From: Xanthomonas pisi DSM 18956
GTDB lineage: Bacteria; Pseudomonadota; Gammaproteobacteria; Xanthomonadales; Xanthomonadaceae
Length of the DNA: 58,172 nucleotides
Direction: 5' to 3'
Assembly (NCBI RefSeq): GCF_001010415.1
Contig: NZ_JPLE01000037.1
Span: forward strand, 1 to 58,172
The notes beneath the pieces were generated by a model that saw only the letters and a list, made by a program, of their open reading frames with translations, was not told the DNA's origin and did no database searches. Within the stretch, counting starts at the first letter, position 1; the number at the start of each line of letters is the position of its first letter. The translations under genes and the position numbers were made by a program. Positions 54,024-58,172 of this stretch are shown piece after piece.

Positions 54024-57000
54024 TCAGCGGCGCCCGGCACCGCCTCCGATCGGGGTGACGATCAGCGCCGAATCGTTGGCCGGGTTCGCATCCGGCGATG
54101 CCGAGGTGGCCCTGGCCTGCACGCGGATCGCACCGTCGGCCGGGATCGGCTTGGCTGCCACGTTCAACTGGAAGGCCAACTGCGCGCCCGGCAGCACCAC
54201 TGCCGCGCTGCTGCACACGAAGCGTGCACTGCGCAGCGACTGCACCTGCTTGTCGCAGCGCCAGCCCTGCGGCGGCACCAGCTGCGACAACGCAGACACC
54301 GTATTGCCCTCGATCACCAGGCCGGGGCGCTGGGCCGGCGCGGCACCGACGTTGTCCAGCAGCACGCGGTAGCTGGCGTTGAACGCGGTGGTCGGCAGAC
54401 TGGCCGGGCCATCGAACCGCACCGCCAGGTCGCTACGCGGCTGCGGCCGTGCCTGCACCACGACGGCCGCGGTGTCGGTGTTGTTGTCCGGCTGCGGGTC
54501 GGGCGATTGCGAAGCCACGGAGGCGGCCAGGGTCAGGGTGCGTCCGGCCAGGTCCGAGCCGGCATCCAGTTGCACAGCAAAACTCTGCGCAGATCCCGCC
54601 GCAAGCACCGGGATATTGCAGGTAAACGTGGTCTGTGTGGCATTGGTCTGGTTCTGGCAGATCCAGCCCGTCGGGGCAGTCAGACGCGCCCGTGCCGGCA
54701 GGTCGAACACCAACGCCAGCGCAGTGAACGGTGCCCGATCCGGCCCTCGGTTCTCTACATCCACGGTGTAGTCGATGCGCTCGCCTTCGACCACCTGGTC
54801 GCGCGCTGCGGTGACAGCCACCCGCAAGTCCGCGTTCACCTGCTTGGTCATGCGCAACAGCACCACGGTCGGATCGTGATCGGACAAGCGCGTGGGCGTG
54901 TTGGCATCGTTGCGCGCGGTGCCGGGGAAGTCCGCATTGATGCGGGCATGGCCCACCGATAGCGACGCGATGTTGGGTGCGCGCATCAGCGCAGCGTTGG
55001 CCAGGATGTGATCCAGCGACTGCACGTTGCCGTCGAAGGCGTACGAGTAGCTCTGATCGGGCGTGTTGAACCAGGTCAGATCGGTGTAGTCCGGGTCGAC
55101 CAGATCCGCGCCGTCGCCGCCCACCACGGTCTGCGCATCCGGCGTCGGTTTGCCGGTGACGGTGCCCATCGCATCCACGTAGCCGTCGTTGAACTCGAAG
55201 GCGTTGAAGTCGCCCATCACCAGCACGTGTTCGTCAGGATTCACTTGCTGACGCGTCTGCAGCAGGCGCGCCAGATAGTCGGCCTGGGCCTGGCGCTTGG
55301 CGCGGATGCGGGTACCGGCCGCGTCGTCGGTCTCGGCGCCGTTGAGCGAGCGCTGATGCACCACGATGGCGGTCAGCGGCAGCGTGCGGCCGTCGGCCTG
55401 ATGCACGTTGGCAGTGATCACCAGCGGCGGGCGGTCGTTGAGCAGGCTGACGCCGCCCGCCGGCTCGGCCCAGGTGGTGGCCTTGCCTTCCTGGGCGATG
55501 GAGAGCACTTCCACACGCGGCACGCCGGCGGCCACGTCGGCGGTCTTGACCAGAAAACCGACGTCGATGCCGCCGACGTCGTTGCCTTCCTGCAGGTACG
55601 CCACGTATCTGGGGTCCTGCTGGCCGGCGGCCACTGCATCGGCATTGACGCGTGCGGCCAGGGTCTGCAGCACGCTGAGGTTTTCCACTTCCACCGTGCC
55701 CAGGATGTCGGGCGTGTGCAGGTAGTTGCGGATCGCCAGCGAGGCCTTGTTGAGGCGGCCCTGGAACGCGGCCGGGGTGAGCACAGGTTCGCCGATCGCC
55801 GGGTCGTTCTGGTCGTCGAAGAAACGCTCCATGTTGTAGGTGGCCACGGCCACGTCGTCGGCCTGTGGCCGCGGCGCCGGGCGTGGTTGGTCGGCACCGT
55901 TGCAGCTCACCTGCGGGGTGCGCTCGGGATACAGCGTGTAGCGGCGGAAGCTGTAGTCCAGCGGGCCGACCACATTGAGCACCTGGCAGCCGGAGGCCAG
56001 ATCCAGTCGCTCGGCGCCCACGCCGGCGCTGCCGACGGCGATCACTTCCGGATTGGTGTTCCAGCGCGGCACGCCCGCCGGCGAGCCGGCCGGCAACGGG
56101 TCGGGCAGTTGCACGCCCGGTTCGCGGTAGGCGCGCGGCACGCCGGTGACCACGGCATGGAACACGCCATTGCTGGTGGCGGTGGCGTTGACCTCGTTGA
56201 CGCTGCCGCCGGTGGGCGCATTGACGGTGAGGCTGGCGGCGGCCACGCGCATGCCTTCCAGCGCTTCGAGCTGATCAAAGGCGCCGTTGGGGTTGGGGAA
56301 GTTCGCGCTCAAGGCCACCGGCATCGGCAATGGGTTGCCGGTGGAATCGGCCAGCACGGTGACGCTGCCGCCGATTTCGGTGAGCGGCGGCTGGGTCGGG
56401 TCGGCGGTGGGCACGTACTCGATCACGGTGCCCTGCACCCGCACCCGGTTGCCGATGGCCGCTGCCTCCGGTGGCGCGCTACCGGTATAGACGTAGACGC
56501 CTTCGGAGGTGGACGGATCGCCATCGGCTTCGGTATCCGGGGCCTGCAGGAAGAAGCCGGCGCTGCGGCGGGCAGTGACGATGCCCGAGGTGGCGACCAC
56601 CTGGCCTTCCAGCGGCGAGCGTGCGCCCTTGCCCTGGATGGCGTGGATCGGCAGCAGGCTGAAGTCGTCGTTGAGGAGGGTGCCGGTGGCGCGCAGCGTG
56701 GCCGGCAACGCGCCGGTGAGGCCGCTGATCTGCAGCGCGAAGGTCTCGTCGGGCTCGGGCGTGGTGTCGCCCAGCACATCCACGGTGATGCTGGCACTGC
56801 GCTCGCCAGCGGCGATCCGGAAGTTGGTGGCGGGCAGGGCGATGTAATCGCTGCCGGCGGTGGCCGTGCCATCGGCCGTGGCGGCGGTGAAGCTCACCCC
56901 GCCCGCACCGGCCGGCTGGCTCAGGCTCAGCGTGAACACGACGCTGCGGGTGCCGCTGTTGCCTTCGGCCTGGCTGACATCGGCCAGCGTGGCGATCGGC

Positions 57001-57611
57001 TGGCCGCCGCCGCTGCACAGGCGCGCGGCGCTGGCGCTGTTGCGCGGGGCCGGCGCGCCGGTGGCGAAATCGGCTGCGTTGTTGTCGGTATCGGTGCAAC
57101 CCTCGCCTGCGCGCAGCACCGCTAGCGTATTGCTGGGGGCCGGCGTGGGCGCATTGCCCTCGGCGCAGCTGGCATTGCTGCCGTAGCCGACCAGGTCGGC
57201 GTTGCCGGTGGGGCAGGTGCCGCTCAGTGCGGAAGCGGTGGCGCTTAGCGCCACCTTGCCGGCCGTGCCGCTCAGGGCCAGGGTGCCGGTGGCATCGGGG
57301 GTGGGCAGCGCAACGCTGCCGCCGCTGCCATCGGCCTGCTTGACCAGGTAATACCCGCCGGCCGGCACGCTGCCTGCCAGCGGCGTGACCTGCCAGCTGC
57401 TGCCGGCGGCCGAGGCGTACTGCACCGACCAGCCGTCCAGGCTGACCGTGGTGCTGCCGATGTTGTGCAGCTCGATGAAATCGCTGCGGAGGGTGGCCCC
57501 GCTATTGCCGCCACCGCCGTAGACCTGGCTGATGACGACCTGGGCATTGGCGTGGCCGGCAACCGCCAGCGCACAGAGAAATACGGCTGCACGACGCTGC
57601 AACACATGCAT
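54024..57611 (-). CDS. Secreted multidomain ExeM/NucH-like nuclease
   Basis: An 1195-aa exported protein with a Sec signal peptide (VFLCALAVAGHANA, cleavage before QVVIS). Domains in order: a lamin-tail domain at about 24-150 (VVISQVYGGGGNSG, FIELHNIGSTTVSLDGWSV), a Calx-beta-like domain at about 205-315, an OB-fold-like region at about 325-500, an endonuclease/exonuclease/phosphatase domain at about 587-920, and two DUF11-like repeats to the end. Active-site motifs are YNMERFF (592), the Glu in GTVEVENL, GDFNAF (Asp801), SLDHIL and SDHDPTV (His912). It would degrade extracellular DNA. MHVLQRR at 57611 gives the signal peptide; AGGGGA is 13 nt upstream. Monocistronic, with its own terminator. 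Confidence 0.92.
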   Translation of the reverse strand: MHVLQRRAAVFLCALAVAGHANAQVVISQVYGGGGNSGATLRSDFIELHNIGSTTVSLDGWSVQYASAAGSSWQVTPLAGSVPAGGYYLVKQADGSGGSVALPTPDATGTLALSGTAGKVALSATASALSGTCPTGNADLVGYGSNASCAEGNAPTPAPSNTLAVLRAGEGCTDTDNNAADFATGAPAPRNSASAARLCSGGGQPIATLADVSQAEGNSGTRSVVFTLSLSQPAGAGGVSFTAATADGTATAGSDYIALPATNFRIAAGERSASITVDVLGDTTPEPDETFALQISGLTGALPATLRATGTLLNDDFSLLPIHAIQGKGARSPLEGQVVATSGIVTARRSAGFFLQAPDTEADGDPSTSEGVYVYTGSAPPEAAAIGNRVRVQGTVIEYVPTADPTQPPLTEIGGSVTVLADSTGNPLPMPVALSANFPNPNGAFDQLEALEGMRVAAASLTVNAPTGGSVNEVNATATSNGVFHAVVTGVPRAYREPGVQLPDPLPAGSPAGVPRWNTNPEVIAVGSAGVGAERLDLASGCQVLNVVGPLDYSFRRYTLYPERTPQVSCNGADQPRPAPRPQADDVAVATYNMERFFDDQNDPAIGEPVLTPAAFQGRLNKASLAIRNYLHTPDILGTVEVENLSVLQTLAARVNADAVAAGQQDPRYVAYLQEGNDVGGIDVGFLVKTADVAAGVPRVEVLSIAQEGKATTWAEPAGGVSLLNDRPPLVITANVHQADGRTLPLTAIVVHQRSLNGAETDDAAGTRIRAKRQAQADYLARLLQTRQQVNPDEHVLVMGDFNAFEFNDGYVDAMGTVTGKPTPDAQTVVGGDGADLVDPDYTDLTWFNTPDQSYSYAFDGNVQSLDHILANAALMRAPNIASLSVGHARINADFPGTARNDANTPTRLSDHDPTVVLLRMTKQVNADLRVAVTAARDQVVEGERIDYTVDVENRGPDRAPFTALALVFDLPARARLTAPTGWICQNQTNATQTTFTCNIPVLAAGSAQSFAVQLDAGSDLAGRTLTLAASVASQSPDPQPDNNTDTAAVVVQARPQPRSDLAVRFDGPASLPTTAFNASYRVLLDNVGAAPAQRPGLVIEGNTVSALSQLVPPQGWRCDKQVQSLRSARFVCSSAAVVLPGAQLAFQLNVAAKPIPADGAIRVQARATSASPDANPANDSALIVTPIGGGAGRR

Positions 57612-58172
57612 GAGATGAGAGTCCCCTGATCCTGTGAGACGTGAAACGCTCCCCTGGTCCGGCCACGTCCCTGGCCGGCAGCGCCGTTCGATTCTGCATG
57701 AATTTGCAGACCTTGGTTGACGATACGGTGACACCGGCGCAGTGGCTGCGACTGCGCTGGCGGCTGGCCGGGTGGTTCAGAAGCGAAACACCTCCCCGTC
57801 TGCCACGCCCGGAGGTGCGGCGTCCGATGAGTCGCCGGGTCTTGCGCGGCATGCTGTGCAGGCAGCCGGCTGACCCCGAGCGCGGCGGCCCAGCGCTGAA
57901 AGCAGCCAGGTAGCCAGGCAATGCGGGCTGTGCCCGCCCAGCCCCGGAACGGGGCGCCAACCAGACGCCGCAGGCATCCACGCTCTCGCATCGGATGCGG
58001 AAGAGCAACGGACGCCTGGTTCATCCATCCCGGCCACCCGGGATGCGCATTCACTGGGGCCACGCCTCGAATGGCTGCCGACCTGGACGGCACCGGCGCA
58101 GTTCGATTCCATCCCGGCGGCAACGCCCATCCACTCCCAACCGCCAACCGCCAACCGCCAACCGCCAACCGC
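57612..58172. other. Region upstream of the nuclease gene
   Basis: About 560 bases without a convincing gene up to the window edge. It should hold the nuclease promoter, but none can be assigned with confidence. Frames open on the minus strand are upstream extensions or shadows. A heptamer tandem repeat lies at the very end. Confidence 0.45.
58137..58172. repeat. Heptanucleotide tandem repeat (CCAACCG)n
   Basis: Five perfect copies of CCAACCG run from 58137 to 58171 and continue at least one base to the window edge, so the full copy number is not visible. The tract is upstream of the nuclease gene, about 530 nt from its start. Confidence 0.88.

Noticed and set aside
55008..57125. Open frame of about 700 codons antisense to the nuclease
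   Set aside because: Shadow of the nuclease gene, which has clear domains and a terminator.

Overview
The window is a GC-rich chromosomal segment of a gammaproteobacterium, almost certainly a Xanthomonas. The basis is family recognition: the opgB, bioF, virK and glg/tre proteins look like xanthomonad versions, and the intergenic palindromes are of a kind I associate with this genus. The species cannot be fixed from the sequence alone. I see no insertion sequence, integrase, prophage, CRISPR array or replication origin. About 43 protein genes and one tRNA gene are supported.

Layout. (1) 158-5862, minus strand: a biotin cluster in the order bioB, bioF, a DUF7079 gene, bioH, an SDR-fold gene with degenerate active-site residues, and bioC; comF reads away from bioB. 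(2) 6904-11626: ubiA, tRNA-Arg(CCG), a short HPF-like ribosome-associated protein and a large MscS-type channel. (3) 11701-19237: opgB, a UbiB-type kinase, a DUF808 membrane protein and a soluble GGDEF diguanylate cyclase. (4) 19722-32310, plus strand: a tightly packed glycogen/trehalose operon glgA-glgB-treZ-malQ-treY-(DUF2934)-glgX, with start/stop overlaps at three junctions, followed by an NAD(P)-binding protein. (5) 33120-37570: an SDR, a hexanucleotide tandem-repeat tract, an FAD/NAD(P)-binding protein and two tandem virK paralogues. (6) 37726-46668: an RND efflux system (outer-membrane lipoprotein, TetR regulator, adaptor, pump) with two matching operator-like palindromes, two SDRs and an HxlR-type regulator. 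(7) 46902-53846: a DUF6172 gene, a DEAD-box helicase, a 1-kb intergenic region filled with palindromic elements, and a 2-oxoacid dehydrogenase operon (E1 alpha, E1 beta, a two-SH3 protein, E2). (8) 54024-57611: a secreted multidomain nuclease with a clear terminator.

How the genes work together. BioC and BioH make pimeloyl-ACP, which BioF and BioB convert towards biotin; bioA and bioD are not here. GlgA and GlgB build branched alpha-glucan, TreY and TreZ cut trehalose out of it, and GlgX and MalQ trim and recycle maltodextrins; glgC is not here. The E1/E2 operon makes acyl-CoA from pyruvate or branched-chain 2-oxoacids; E3 is not here.

Most worth a second look: the SH3 protein wedged between E1 beta and E2 with 1-nt and 4-nt junctions; a 214-bp palindrome-ended repeat that sits in frame inside the E2 linker; the SDR without the Tyr/Lys pair inside the biotin cluster; the paired GTGAC-N14-GTCAC operators of the efflux system; and the palindrome array at 48970-49658.
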